Made by a program: the position numbers and the translations under genes
In this document: one piece after another, positions 20,940-30,813 of the stretch
Position numbering within the stretch: position 1 is the first letter of the stretch
Layout of the letters: each line of letters opens with the position of its first letter
The notes under the pieces: generated by a model
Databases searched by the model: none
What the model was told of the DNA's origin: nothing
The model's input: only the letters and a program-made list of their open reading frames with translations
Assembly: GCA_019244295.1 (NCBI GenBank)
Contig: JAFASX010000144.1
Coordinates: forward strand, 1 to 64,000
Direction of reading: 5' to 3'
DNA: 64,000 nt
Source of the DNA: Pseudonocardia sp.
GTDB lineage: Bacteria > Actinomycetota > Actinomycetes > Mycobacteriales > Pseudonocardiaceae

Positions 20940-21195
20940 CGCAGCACAATGACATGACAACGGTTGCACAGGCACGCCATACCTATGAGACGATGCCAGA
21001 TGTTCATATACCTCATGATTTGACGACGATTAGCGGTCATTCACCTCCGTTCACCGCACCGGCCGGCCATCTGACCTTATCCCGCCGCCGTTCGATACTC
21101 GATCTTCTATGGTCCTCTATGGTGAAGGGAACCTAGGGCCCAGGGGGTGGACGGGACCCTCGACGTCAGCTACCAGGGTGGGGAGCCGTTTGTCC

Positions 21196-22089
21196 ATGAC
21201 CAAGACCGTTGCGGAGGTCGCTCCTGGCGATCACGCGCTTGTCGTCTTGGACGGCGATGAGCAGCACTGGGAGGTGGCCGCCAACTACGTTGCCGCCGGG
21301 CTGACTCGCCATGAGAAGGTGATGTACCTCGACGGGGAGCACACCAAGGAGCCGCTGTTGCGGCGGTTGCGCGAGGACAAACTTGATGTCGACCGTGTTC
21401 TCGAAACCGGTCAGCTGGTGGTGTGGCCGACCGAAGCGATGGTCAGTTTCTGGGAAGCCGCTTCGGTGGATTGGGAACGCACCATTACCCAGAGGCTTGC
21501 CGGGATAGCCGATGCCATCACGGACGCGTGCGCTGAAGGATACGACCATGTGCGGCTGACCAACGAGCCGGCCGCAGGCTTACATCGCCCGGTCAAACTA
21601 CTCTGCCACGGCGACCAGCTGGCGCATGAGTTGCTCCTGACTCACCCGGCCACTTGGCTCTGCCAATACGAACGTCGTCACTGGTCGCCAAGCGAGCTCG
21701 AGGAGCTCGGCCGTTCGCACTCCGTCAAGGTGGTTGCGCCTTCCCTCTACGACGACGAGCTGCTGCGGGTCACCCGATGCGGCCCGTTCAGCCTCCGATT
21801 CGCTGGGGAGATCGATTACAGCAACCGCGAACCAGTTCGAACGATGATCGAACGGGAACTGCAGCAAGCGCTGCGGGCAACTCCGCAGCCGGAAGACGTC
21901 CAGATTCACCTACAGTCGCTGCGTTTCGCCGACGTGACCTCGGTGACCCAGCTCATCCACACCGTGGACAACTTCCCGAAGAGCCAACAGCTGGTGTTGC
22001 AGAACGCGCAGCCACGAATTCGCCGACTGTTCGACCGCTGCGGCGCGGCGTCAAACGACCAGTTGGTGATCCGGGAGACTCCGAACTGA
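21196..22089 (+). CDS. MEDS-domain sensor with C-terminal STAS-like domain
   Basis: GDHALVVLDGDEQHWEVAANYVAAGLTRHEKVMYLDGEHTKEPLLRRL...; C-terminal FAGEIDYSNREPVRTMIERELQQ...VQIHLQSLRFADVTSVTQLIH like STAS. Confidence 0.82.
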   Translation: MTKTVAEVAPGDHALVVLDGDEQHWEVAANYVAAGLTRHEKVMYLDGEHTKEPLLRRLREDKLDVDRVLETGQLVVWPTEAMVSFWEAASVDWERTITQRLAGIADAITDACAEGYDHVRLTNEPAAGLHRPVKLLCHGDQLAHELLLTHPATWLCQYERRHWSPSELEELGRSHSVKVVAPSLYDDELLRVTRCGPFSLRFAGEIDYSNREPVRTMIERELQQALRATPQPEDVQIHLQSLRFADVTSVTQLIHTVDNFPKSQQLVLQNAQPRIRRLFDRCGAASNDQLVIRETPN

Positions 22090-23045
22090 TGAAGGTCAAG
22101 AACACCCGGTCAGGCCCGTCCGCCAGCTTCGTGCACTGCGCCGCCGAGTACGACACTTCGGCCGAGTTCTTGGCGATCACCTTACCGCTGATCGAACAGG
22201 CCCGGCGACAAGGAGCACCAGTCGCGGTCATCGCGGCGGCGCCAACTGTGCGGTTACTGAGGGAGATCACTGGTTCCGACCGAGAGCTGATCCTTCTCCC
22301 ACCTCCAGCCCCCGAGCTGCGCCGTTCCGGGCAGAGCATCGCGACGATGAGAGCCCGCGAGTTCCGCGAGCTCACTGACCGGGCAGACTCGGCAATCGTT
22401 ATCGCGCACTATGACCCGGAGCAGAGCCTGTTTGACCCAGCCGCGTGGGCCGAAGCCGAGGCGGCGTTGAACATCGCGGTGACCGACCTCCCGTTGACGA
22501 TCGCGTGCCTGTACCGTAAACAGCTGAAGGCCGAGCTAGCCGCCCCCATTCAGTGGAACCATCTACAGCTGCTTGGGCGGGGCGGAACGGTTCGGCCGAA
22601 CCCCGCGTATCGCCCTCCAGCCCAGGTACTTGCCAGCTACCCGGTTCGGGCGCCGGTCGCATTTGGTCCTCCAGACAGTGAGCTCCGCTTCAACCCTTGG
22701 CAACTCACCGACCTGCGAGTCCTACTTCAGGAGGTCGTCACCCAAAGCGGCCTGGACCAGGAGCGAGCTGAAGACTTCGTATCGGCGGTGAACGAGGTCG
22801 CCAGCAACGCCGTCGAGCACGGGTCCAGCGTCGGGCTATTGCAGACGTGGTTGCGCCCCCAGTTTCTCGCGTGCGAAGTACACGACTCAGGCTCACTGGG
22901 GCAGCCAATTCCGGGCCTGCGCCCACCTCGCTCGAACGACCCGCGCGGACGCGGGTTGTGGATCGCTCGCCAGCTGTGTGACCTGTTACACGTGTGGGCT
23001 GACCGGCAGGGAACTCATGTTCGGGTACAGGTTGCCCGGCGCTGA
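22089..23045 (+). CDS. MEDS-like domain plus HATPase_c anti-sigma-factor-type kinase
   Basis: C-terminal VSAVNEVASNAVEHGSSVGLLQTWLRPQFLACEVHDSGSLGQPIPG...DPRGRGLWIARQLCDLLHVWADRQGTHVRVQVAR (RsbW-like HATPase N/G boxes). ATG overlaps previous TGA. Confidence 0.82.
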   Translation: MKVKNTRSGPSASFVHCAAEYDTSAEFLAITLPLIEQARRQGAPVAVIAAAPTVRLLREITGSDRELILLPPPAPELRRSGQSIATMRAREFRELTDRADSAIVIAHYDPEQSLFDPAAWAEAEAALNIAVTDLPLTIACLYRKQLKAELAAPIQWNHLQLLGRGGTVRPNPAYRPPAQVLASYPVRAPVAFGPPDSELRFNPWQLTDLRVLLQEVVTQSGLDQERAEDFVSAVNEVASNAVEHGSSVGLLQTWLRPQFLACEVHDSGSLGQPIPGLRPPRSNDPRGRGLWIARQLCDLLHVWADRQGTHVRVQVARR

Positions 23046-23275
23046 GTAGCCTGTTCGAGTGCAGGCGACGAAGTATGGGGGACCCCTGGTTTGTTTTGGC
23101 ATACGAGTAAGCGAAGATAGTCCCGAACGGACCTAGGCAACGCACTCCAGACCGGCAAGACTGTGAATGCCGACCTGCGCCCGAAGGCGACCACGGGCGT
23201 CGGCTCACATGATTGTCGCCGGGGGCTTGAGTCGTCGGGTGGGACCCGTCGACCGCACACGTGGGGAATACAAGA

Positions 23276-24118
23276 ATGTTTGAAGATCAGCGTCGCTCTG
23301 GTGCGCCGGTGCCCGGAGTACAGCTGCGGGTGCTCGGTGGTTTCGAGCTGAGGACTCCCGGAGGCGCTGAGATTTCAGCGATAGACCTCGACGGCCGGCG
23401 ATTGCTTGCGGCCCTTGCGGTTGGGGCCGCGCCGAAGACCAGAACGGAGTTGTCGGCCATGCTCTGGCCGGAGCTGCCCAGGGTGTCGGCCTTGGCGGCA
23501 CTTTCTTCCGCCAAGGCGGCAGTTGCCGACCTGGTTACCGAGAACGGCCGAGGATTGGCGTTAGTGGCCGAGGTGACGGTCGATCTCGTCGAGGCGCTGC
23601 GTCGCCTCCGGGAGTGGCAGCGAGACTCGGGGCAAGCTCTCTCGGTAACCGCCGAGGAAATCGCCACGCTCGGTGACGACCTGCTGCCCAGCTGGAGCGA
23701 GGCGTGGGTTGAGCAGGAGCGAAAGCGGTTTCATCAGGTCCGGGTGCATGCGTTGGAGTCGCTGTGCCGCCGACTCACTCAGGCCGGCCAGCCCGAGTCC
23801 GCGATCCGAGCTGGTCAGCTCGTGGTTGACCTCGACCCATTGCGCGAGAGCGCGCGCCGAGCATTGATCGAGGCACATCTGGCGGCCGGAAACGTATCCG
23901 AGGCGGTGCACCAGTACGACACGTTCGTTGAGTTGTGCGCCGCACTGGGTTTCGCTCCGGACGCGGAGCTACGTAGCTTCTTTCCGCCGTCGCCAGCCTG
24001 GCCAGTGCTGCACGTTCGACGGCCGATTCACCCTGGGTATGCGGTCGGCCGAGGGGTGCGGTTCGATGCTCCGGGCCGTCGAGCCAAGGTTGGCGCGGGC
24101 GCCGCCGTTCGCGGGTAG
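23276..24118 (+). CDS. BTAD/SARP-like transcriptional regulator
   Basis: VQLRVLGGFELRTPGG...DLDGRRLLAALAVGAAPKTRTELSAMLWPE; BTAD TPR-like ALESLCRRLTQAGQPESAIRAGQLVVDLDPLRESARRALIEAHLAAGNVSEAVHQYDTF. Confidence 0.82.
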   Translation: MFEDQRRSGAPVPGVQLRVLGGFELRTPGGAEISAIDLDGRRLLAALAVGAAPKTRTELSAMLWPELPRVSALAALSSAKAAVADLVTENGRGLALVAEVTVDLVEALRRLREWQRDSGQALSVTAEEIATLGDDLLPSWSEAWVEQERKRFHQVRVHALESLCRRLTQAGQPESAIRAGQLVVDLDPLRESARRALIEAHLAAGNVSEAVHQYDTFVELCAALGFAPDAELRSFFPPSPAWPVLHVRRPIHPGYAVGRGVRFDAPGRRAKVGAGAAVRG

Positions 24119-24194
24119 TGCTGGCGGTCGCTCTCGCCCAGCCAGTTACCCGAGTTGGACCGCTCGTGCCCCGGCGGGCACCATCGGGGTTGCT

Positions 24195-26705
24195 ATGACG
24201 CTTACTGATGAAATTCCCGGCACCGCCGATGCCGATGCGCTCTATGACGCCTTCACGCTGTGGGCCACCGCGCAGGGCTTCAAGCTCTACCCCGCGCAGG
24301 AGGAGGCGCTCATCGAGCTTGTTTCGGGCGCGAATGTCATCCTCAGCACCCCCACCGGCTCGGGCAAAAGCCTGGTCGCCACCGGCGCTCACTTCGCCGC
24401 ATTGGCCCAGGGTGTGCGCAGCTTTTACACCGCTCCGCTTAAGGCGCTGGTGTCAGAAAAGTTCTTCGCGCTGTGCGAGATCTTCGGCGCGGGACAGGTT
24501 GGCATGATGACCGGTGATTCCAGCGTGAATCCGGCTGCGCCGATCATCTGCTGCACCGCCGAGGTACTAGCGAACCTGGCGCTGCGCAATGGTGGCCCAG
24601 GCGCGGGCGAGGACGTACCCGGTCAGGTCGTGATGGACGAGTTCCATTTCTACTCCGACCCCGCGCGGGGATGGGCCTGGCAAGTACCGTTGTTGGAGCT
24701 GCCGCATACTCAGTTCCTCCTGATGTCGGCGACCCTCGGCGACGTCACGTTTTTCCGTCAGGACCTCACTAGGCGCACGGGGCAGCGCACCGCGGTGGTG
24801 GCCAGTAATGAACGACCGATTCCACTGCTGTACTCGTACTCGACCACCCCGCTGCACGCCCTGACCGAGGAACTGCTAGCGACCAAACGAGCGCCCGCCT
24901 ACATCGTGCATTTCACCCAGGTCGCGGCCATCGAGCAGGCGCAATCGCTGACCAGCATCAACGTCTGTACCCGTGCGGAGAAGGACGCAATCGCGGAGTT
25001 GATCGGCGGATTCCGATTCACCGCTGGATTCGGTCGCATCCTGTCGCGGCTGGTCCGACACGGGATCGGCGTGCACCACGCCGGGATGCTGCCAAAGTAC
25101 CGCAGGTTGATCGAGCGATTGACTCAAGCCGGGCTGCTCAAGATCATTTGCGGTACCGACACGCTCGGGGTTGGGATCAACGTACCCATCCGCACCGTGG
25201 TGTTCACCGGACTATCGAAGTACGACGGACAGCGCAACCGGTTGCTCAACGCGCGAGAGTTCCACCAGATCGCCGGTCGAGCTGGTCGAGCCGGCTTCGA
25301 CTCCATCGGTACGGTGATCGTGCAGGCCCCCGAACATGTCATCGAGAACGAGAAGGCGCTGGCCAAGGCCGGCGAGGACCGCAAGAAACGCCGCAGGGTA
25401 ATCCGTAAGCAACCGCCTGAGGGATTCGTGTCTTGGGGCGAGCCGACATTCAACCGCCTTGTGGAATCCCAGCCCGAGCCGCTCACCTCCAGCTTCACCG
25501 TTACGCACGCGATGGTCCTCAACATCGTCAACCGGCCCGGGGACACGCTCGCGGCCATGCGTCACCTGTTGGAAGACAATCATGAGGAGCGACCGGCCCA
25601 ACGTAGGCACATTCGGCGGGCTATCGCGATCTACCGGGCGCTGCTGGCCGCTGGGGTAGTCGAGCAGCTGCCTGAACCCGACGTCGACGGCCGCCGCGCC
25701 AAGGCCACCGTGGATCTGCAGCGGGACTTCGCGCTCAACCAGCCGCTATCGCCCTTCGCGCTGGCCGCGATCGAGCTGCTGGATCGGGAGTCCGAAGACT
25801 ACGCACTGGACGTGCTCTCGGTTATCGAATCCACCCTTGATGATCCTCGGCAGGTTCTCCTCGCCCAACGCAACGCGGCTCGCCGGGATGCGCTGGCCGC
25901 GATGAAGGCGGACGGGGTGGAATACGAGGAAAGGATGGCGCTGCTGGAGGAGATCACCTATCCGAAGCCGCTGGCTGAGCTGCTCGGCACCGCGTTCGAG
26001 ACCTACCGGCGTGGACATCCCTGGGTAGCTGACTTCGAGCTCTCCCCCAAGTCGGTGGCGCGCGACCTGTATGAGCGCTCGATGACGTTCGTCGAGTTCG
26101 TTGGCCACTACGGGCTCGCTCGTTCCGAAGGGTTGCTGCTGCGTTATCTGACAGACGCCTACAAGGCCATGCGCCAGACGGTGCCGGAGGAAGCACGGAC
26201 CGAATCGTTAGCCGACCTCATCGAGCTCATGGGCGAGCTAATCCGCGAGGTCGACTCCAGCCTGCTCGACGAGTGGGAACGGCTGGTCAATCCTGATACC
26301 CAAGAACTAACCCAGGACCGAGGCAGCTCGGTGACCGCCAACCTCCGGGCCCTGCGGGTATTGGTGCGCAATGCGATGTTCCGGCGAGTGCAGCTGGCCG
26401 CGCGCAAACGGTGGGATGAGCTCGGCGCACTAGACCCAACCCAGCTGTGGGACGCCGACCGCTGGCACCTGTCGCTCGAGCCATATTGGCAGCAACACGA
26501 CGAGATCGGCACCGACGCGCACGCCCGAGGACCGCGGTTATTTATCGTCGACGAGGGGCCTGGTCGCTGGAATGTACGGCAGATCCTGGATGACCCGGCC
26601 GGCTATCACGACTGGGCGATCTGCGCCGAGGTCGACCTGGAAGCCTCTCACCGCGCCGGGACCGCAGTGCTCAACGTCACGACCGTCGAGCAGCTATACC
26701 AGTAA
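24195..26705 (+). CDS. DEAD/DEAH-box helicase with DUF3516-type C-terminus
   Basis: Walker A STPTGSGKS, Walker B VMDEFHFYSD, motif III MSATLGD, motif VI HQIAGRAGRAG; long actinobacterial C-terminal domain. Confidence 0.92.
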   Translation: MTLTDEIPGTADADALYDAFTLWATAQGFKLYPAQEEALIELVSGANVILSTPTGSGKSLVATGAHFAALAQGVRSFYTAPLKALVSEKFFALCEIFGAGQVGMMTGDSSVNPAAPIICCTAEVLANLALRNGGPGAGEDVPGQVVMDEFHFYSDPARGWAWQVPLLELPHTQFLLMSATLGDVTFFRQDLTRRTGQRTAVVASNERPIPLLYSYSTTPLHALTEELLATKRAPAYIVHFTQVAAIEQAQSLTSINVCTRAEKDAIAELIGGFRFTAGFGRILSRLVRHGIGVHHAGMLPKYRRLIERLTQAGLLKIICGTDTLGVGINVPIRTVVFTGLSKYDGQRNRLLNAREFHQIAGRAGRAGFDSIGTVIVQAPEHVIENEKALAKAGEDRKKRRRVIRKQPPEGFVSWGEPTFNRLVESQPEPLTSSFTVTHAMVLNIVNRPGDTLAAMRHLLEDNHEERPAQRRHIRRAIAIYRALLAAGVVEQLPEPDVDGRRAKATVDLQRDFALNQPLSPFALAAIELLDRESEDYALDVLSVIESTLDDPRQVLLAQRNAARRDALAAMKADGVEYEERMALLEEITYPKPLAELLGTAFETYRRGHPWVADFELSPKSVARDLYERSMTFVEFVGHYGLARSEGLLLRYLTDAYKAMRQTVPEEARTESLADLIELMGELIREVDSSLLDEWERLVNPDTQELTQDRGSSVTANLRALRVLVRNAMFRRVQLAARKRWDELGALDPTQLWDADRWHLSLEPYWQQHDEIGTDAHARGPRLFIVDEGPGRWNVRQILDDPAGYHDWAICAEVDLEASHRAGTAVLNVTTVEQLYQ

Positions 26706-26727
26706 CCGCAGCCGGCCTGACGGCAGC

Positions 26728-27438
26728 TTAGAGAGGTTCCAGGTTTGAGATCAGCCATTGCCCGTCTTCCGTTTTAGCCATTGTTGCCTTGACCTGGATG
26801 GTTTCTTGCTGCGGCTGGGGTACGGCGGTGGTGGTGATGGACTGGCGCAGGAACAGCAACGCTTCGGCACGGTCCGGTTGGGAGTCGATCAACGCGGAGC
26901 GGATCACCTCAACCTTCGACGCCAGTCCTTGTTCCTTACTGGCCGGCTTGATCACCGAGGTAATGAGCTGGTCGAACTGAACAGCAAAGGCGCCGGAAAG
27001 CTGAGCTCGGGCCCGAGCCAGATCGGCATCCAAGGTCTTGGGGTCGTAGCTGAGCACCTGGACGGTGCGGGTCCGAGCAGCATCCAGGGCCGCCTCCGCG
27101 TTCCGCTGCGCCTGGCTCGCGGAGAACGCCTGCCAGCTGAGCAGCCCGACTACGACCGCCGCGGCTACCACGAGCGCCCCGAGAAGGATCAACGGTAGAC
27201 GGCTGGCTTTTGCTGGCGGCGAGCTGGTCACTTCTTCGGTTTGGGCGACGGGGTCGGCGGCTGGATCGCTCACCGGTTCGGATTCGGGAAGAGAAGCCGG
27301 CTCGGCTGCGCTAGCTGACCGATCATCGGCGGGCTCAGTGTTGCCCTCTTCCAGCGCGGTTTCCACCGTTGTGGCTGCCGCGGTGTCATCGGTGGTTGCC
27401 ACGATGCCCTCCTCCGGGTCGCGGTCGGTGCGATTCAC
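26728..27438 (-). CDS. Mce-associated-like membrane protein
   Basis: Acidic N-terminus, one TM (LPLILLGALVVAAAVVVGLLSW), conserved tail VTTTAVPQPQQETIQVKATMAKTEDGQWLISNLEPL (as SITTTAVPQPQ). Confidence 0.75.
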   Translation of the reverse strand: MNRTDRDPEEGIVATTDDTAAATTVETALEEGNTEPADDRSASAAEPASLPESEPVSDPAADPVAQTEEVTSSPPAKASRLPLILLGALVVAAAVVVGLLSWQAFSASQAQRNAEAALDAARTRTVQVLSYDPKTLDADLARARAQLSGAFAVQFDQLITSVIKPASKEQGLASKVEVIRSALIDSQPDRAEALLFLRQSITTTAVPQPQQETIQVKATMAKTEDGQWLISNLEPL

Positions 27439-28211
27439 TGGACGAACTCAACATTCGAGACGAGCCATCGCTCGCCGTCGCGCTGGAGCAGCACGGCCAA
27501 CCGGTACGCACGCAACTGGCCTTCTGGAGCCTGGTTGCTTGAGATCTTGGATTTCACCGTCACCAGGCCAGATGCGGTATTGCCGTCGAATTTTTCGATT
27601 CCTGCCGCAGTGATCGCGCTGATGGAGCTGACGTTGTTTGATTTGAGCACAGCTTGGAACATCGCCGCGTAGCTCGCGATCTGATCGCGGAACGACCCGG
27701 TGGCCTCCCGGGTCAGGTTCTCGATCTGCTTCGCCGCGTTGTCCGAAGTGAGCGTGGTCAGTTCAGACGCAGCCGACCGAGCGGCCTGCAGCGCGACCTC
27801 CCGATCGTGAGCGGCGGCGCTGACGCCGCGATTGTGCACGAAGAGCAGCGCTCCGGAAGCCACAAGCGCGACCAACAGCCCAGTGAGCGCGGTGATCAGC
27901 GCGCTCCGCCGGGAGAGCCGGCCTAACCGCCACTTCGGCACGGCGCTGATCGGGGTTAGTTCATCGGCGTCATTCGCGGTGGGCTCTGCTGCGCTCTCCG
28001 CGGCTGGCTCGGCGCCCTGCGGCTTAGACTCTCCCGCCGTCGCCGCTTCCGGCCCAGGCTCAACGGCGGTCTCCGGCTCCCTAGCAGTCTCGACATTCAC
28101 CTTGGGCTCAGCGTTCGCGGAGAGCTCGGAGGTCATCTCGGTTGTCGCAGGTTCAACCGTGGTCGGATCAGCCTCAGTTGTCGAGTCCTGCCGGCTGTCG
28201 AGATCAGCCAT
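27435..28211 (-). CDS. Mce-associated-like membrane protein
   Basis: Acidic E/A/P-rich N-terminus, single TM, C-terminal AYRLAVLLQRDGERWLVSNVEFVQ; ATGA overlap with downstream paralog. Confidence 0.75.
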   Translation of the reverse strand: MADLDSRQDSTTEADPTTVEPATTEMTSELSANAEPKVNVETAREPETAVEPGPEAATAGESKPQGAEPAAESAAEPTANDADELTPISAVPKWRLGRLSRRSALITALTGLLVALVASGALLFVHNRGVSAAAHDREVALQAARSAASELTTLTSDNAAKQIENLTREATGSFRDQIASYAAMFQAVLKSNNVSSISAITAAGIEKFDGNTASGLVTVKSKISSNQAPEGQLRAYRLAVLLQRDGERWLVSNVEFVQ

Positions 28212-28470
28212 CGGCGGTCTCCCTCACTCGCGGTGTTAACCGTGCCGTGCCGGCGCATCGCGACGTGACGACAACGTCGTTACGTTGACGATCCCGACCA
28301 GGAGGCGGAGGAGCTGTTGAGGAGCAAGGCCCGCCGCCGATGAGACGCCAAGACACGAGGCGCCGTACTACGTCGGTTCCTGACATCGAGAGCCGGTGCG
28401 GCAATGCTAGGGGCCGGGCAAAGCCAGGCGGCGGCCGGGGTGCCCGGAGCTAGCCGAGGAGGACGGCGGT

Positions 28471-29325
28471 TCAGCGATCCAGCTGGTCAGCCAGCTGCTC
28501 GGTGAGCATGCATGAACGCTCGTGAAAGCGCAGTTCCGCGTAACTGACCGTGGTGATCCCAACGGCTACCACACCCAACGGAATGGCGAAAAGCGCCTCC
28601 AATGCCGCCTCATTGAAGGACTGGGGGGTACTCAGCACACTCACCATGTACGAAGTGATCACCGAGTACGTCCCACCCGCTAGCACCGCCACTATTATTC
28701 GTCTGGCCGTCGGCCACAATCGGCGATTAACTAATTCGAAACACCGCATGACGCCGAGTCGTTCAACGGTGATGACGCCGGTCAGCGTCGCGGCGAAGAC
28801 GATGGTCAGATACAGACCTGGGATCACAAACAGCACGAAGCCGACGAAGGTGAGGGTCCCTGCGGCCAGTCCCGCGGGCACGAGCGCGGGGGCCAGTTTG
28901 ATGGCGAACCGCAGACCCTGCTTGGCTGTAGTCGGCCGGCCGGCCGCATCGCGGATAGCTACGTAAACGCCGGCGGCTTGAGTTAGCATCCCGATCGCCA
29001 AGGTTGCCATCAGGCCTAGAAATGCTAGCAAGCCGACGGCATCATTAGCGCTTTGGCCGTTGGACAGCAGCCGCGTCATCGTGAACGAAAGCACCGCGCT
29101 AATGGCGGCGACCCAGAGCTGCAGGGTCAATAACGGTACCAGGCTGCGCTGCACAACACCGATCACACGTTCAATCCAACCCCGTAGGTCGGCCGGCACC
29201 AGCGGATCACCCAGGGGAACCTGAGGGTGGCCCGAGGAATGCCCGGCACGATCTGAACCTCGACCAGGCTCGGGTGGCCAGCTCTGGCTCGACCAGTCCG
29301 AAGCTGGTGGCGGAGGCAGTGACAT
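28471..29325 (-). CDS. Multi-TM membrane protein of unknown function
   Basis: Pro-rich N-terminus MSLPPPPASDWSSQSWPPEP followed by ~6 hydrophobic helices. Confidence 0.7.
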   Translation of the reverse strand: MSLPPPPASDWSSQSWPPEPGRGSDRAGHSSGHPQVPLGDPLVPADLRGWIERVIGVVQRSLVPLLTLQLWVAAISAVLSFTMTRLLSNGQSANDAVGLLAFLGLMATLAIGMLTQAAGVYVAIRDAAGRPTTAKQGLRFAIKLAPALVPAGLAAGTLTFVGFVLFVIPGLYLTIVFAATLTGVITVERLGVMRCFELVNRRLWPTARRIIVAVLAGGTYSVITSYMVSVLSTPQSFNEAALEALFAIPLGVVAVGITTVSYAELRFHERSCMLTEQLADQLDR

Positions 29326-29548
29326 ATGCTGACGGTAGCGCCGGCCGGACCATGCCGCCTGTGTGTGTCCCCCAGACGCGTCGAAATCGATATCTTGTTG
29401 GCCGGCCACGGTGTACCTAATCGCACGTCGGTGGCCAGGACCCGTCCGGTCGCGCCGACGCGTTCAGCGAGTCAAACCGGCACGTGCTTTACTAAAATCC
29501 CATGTCGAGCGCACCTCCAGGTATCGGAAGGTGAGCGGGGAGGCCTTG

Positions 29549-30287
29549 ATGGAAGGCTCCATGGCGTCACCGAGCACGACGGACGAGCGGCTCGCGGGAA
29601 ACGGCGGCTCGCCAGGCTCGCCGCCGAGAAAAGGGCTGAAGCCCTCGACCCGGATCGGGTTGAGGGTGATCGGCGCTCTGGCGTTACTAGCCACGATGGC
29701 CTTTGTCGGCACATACTTCCTCTACTCACGTAACTATGTCATTACTGACAACGCCCAGGTGGACGGTGACAAGATCTCCATCAATGCGCCGGCCACCGGG
29801 TTTCTCACAATTGGGCCGGCAGCCAGGGCGCGACGGTGCATCGGGCTCAAATCTTAGGTCGGATCAAGATGCAAATGGGATTCGCGGCGCCGTTGATGAG
29901 CATCAAGGCTCCGGGAGACGGCACTATAGCGGTGGACGACGGGATAGAAGGATTATTTGTGACGGCTGGGACCACGCTGGCCACTGCGTACGATTTCCAC
30001 AAGATCTTCGTGACCGCCTGGGTTGACGAGACCGACATGAACAACGTCCGCGTTGGACAGCTGGTCGATATCAACGCGGATGCCTACTCCGGCACTCAAA
30101 TAACTGGCCAAGTGGTTGACATACAAGACGCCGCCGCCAACGAGTTCTCGCTTTTCCCTCAGCAGAACAGCTCAGGTAACTTCCAGAAAGTAACCCAGGT
30201 GATCCCAGTCAAGATTGCCCTGACCAGCACCAGTGGGGTGGCGTTGGTGCCGGGGATGACGTCACGGTGAGGATCCACAAATACTGA
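29549..30287 (+). pseudogene. HlyD-like membrane-fusion protein with two frameshifts
   Basis: Frame 1: MEGSMASPS...RNYVITDNAQVDGDKISINAPATGFLT. Next frame: WAGSQGATVHRAQILGRIKMQMGFAAPLMSIKAPGDGTIAVDDGIEGLFVTAGTTLATAYDFHKIFVTAWVDETDMNNVRVGQLVDINADAYSGTQITGQVV...FQKVTQVIPVKIALTSTSGVALVPGM. Third frame ends VTVRIHKY*. Confidence 0.78.
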
Positions 30288-30297
30288 GCAAACCGAG

Positions 30298-30708
30298 TTA
30301 CGGGCGGCCTGTGCCGGGCAAGGACCGAGTCCCTCCGGCGACCTCCCGGATCGTGTGGACCAGCAGCGGCGCCACCTCGTGCTTGCTCACAAACGCGGCT
30401 GCCCCGACGGCCCAGGCTTGGGCTTTGGTCTCGAGATCATCGTGCAAGCTGAGTACCACCACCGGGACCTTCGGTTCGAGCGCGCCGACGTCAGCGGTAG
30501 CCTCAAAACCGCCGCGCAACCGCATTGCCATGCCTATGAGTACGACGTCAGGGCGCAGCGAGCCGACCAAGCCACAGACGTCAACACTATGGTCGGCCTC
30601 CCCAACCACCTCCAGGTCGGGTTCCAAAGCCAACCACATCCGAAGACCTCGACGGGCCGACGGCCGGTCATCGACCAGCAGAAGCCGAATCCTCCGTCGG
30701 TCATCCAT
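30298..30708 (-). CDS. Receiver-only response-regulator-like protein lacking phospho-acceptor Asp
   Basis: MDDRRRIRLLLVDDRPSARRGLRMWLALEPDLEVVGEA...RPDVVLIGMAMRLRGG aligned with neighbouring NarL-type TPDVVLMDLIMPGTDG; no HTH domain. Confidence 0.75.
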   Translation of the reverse strand: MDDRRRIRLLLVDDRPSARRGLRMWLALEPDLEVVGEADHSVDVCGLVGSLRPDVVLIGMAMRLRGGFEATADVGALEPKVPVVVLSLHDDLETKAQAWAVGAAAFVSKHEVAPLLVHTIREVAGGTRSLPGTGRP

Positions 30709-30813
30709 AGGAATAAACTCAAACAGCGTGGTGGCACCCAGGCACCGGACGTGCGGCCGACCGACCACAAGCGTTTCGACCGAGTTGGCATCGGCCAAGA
30801 GACGGAGGTGACG

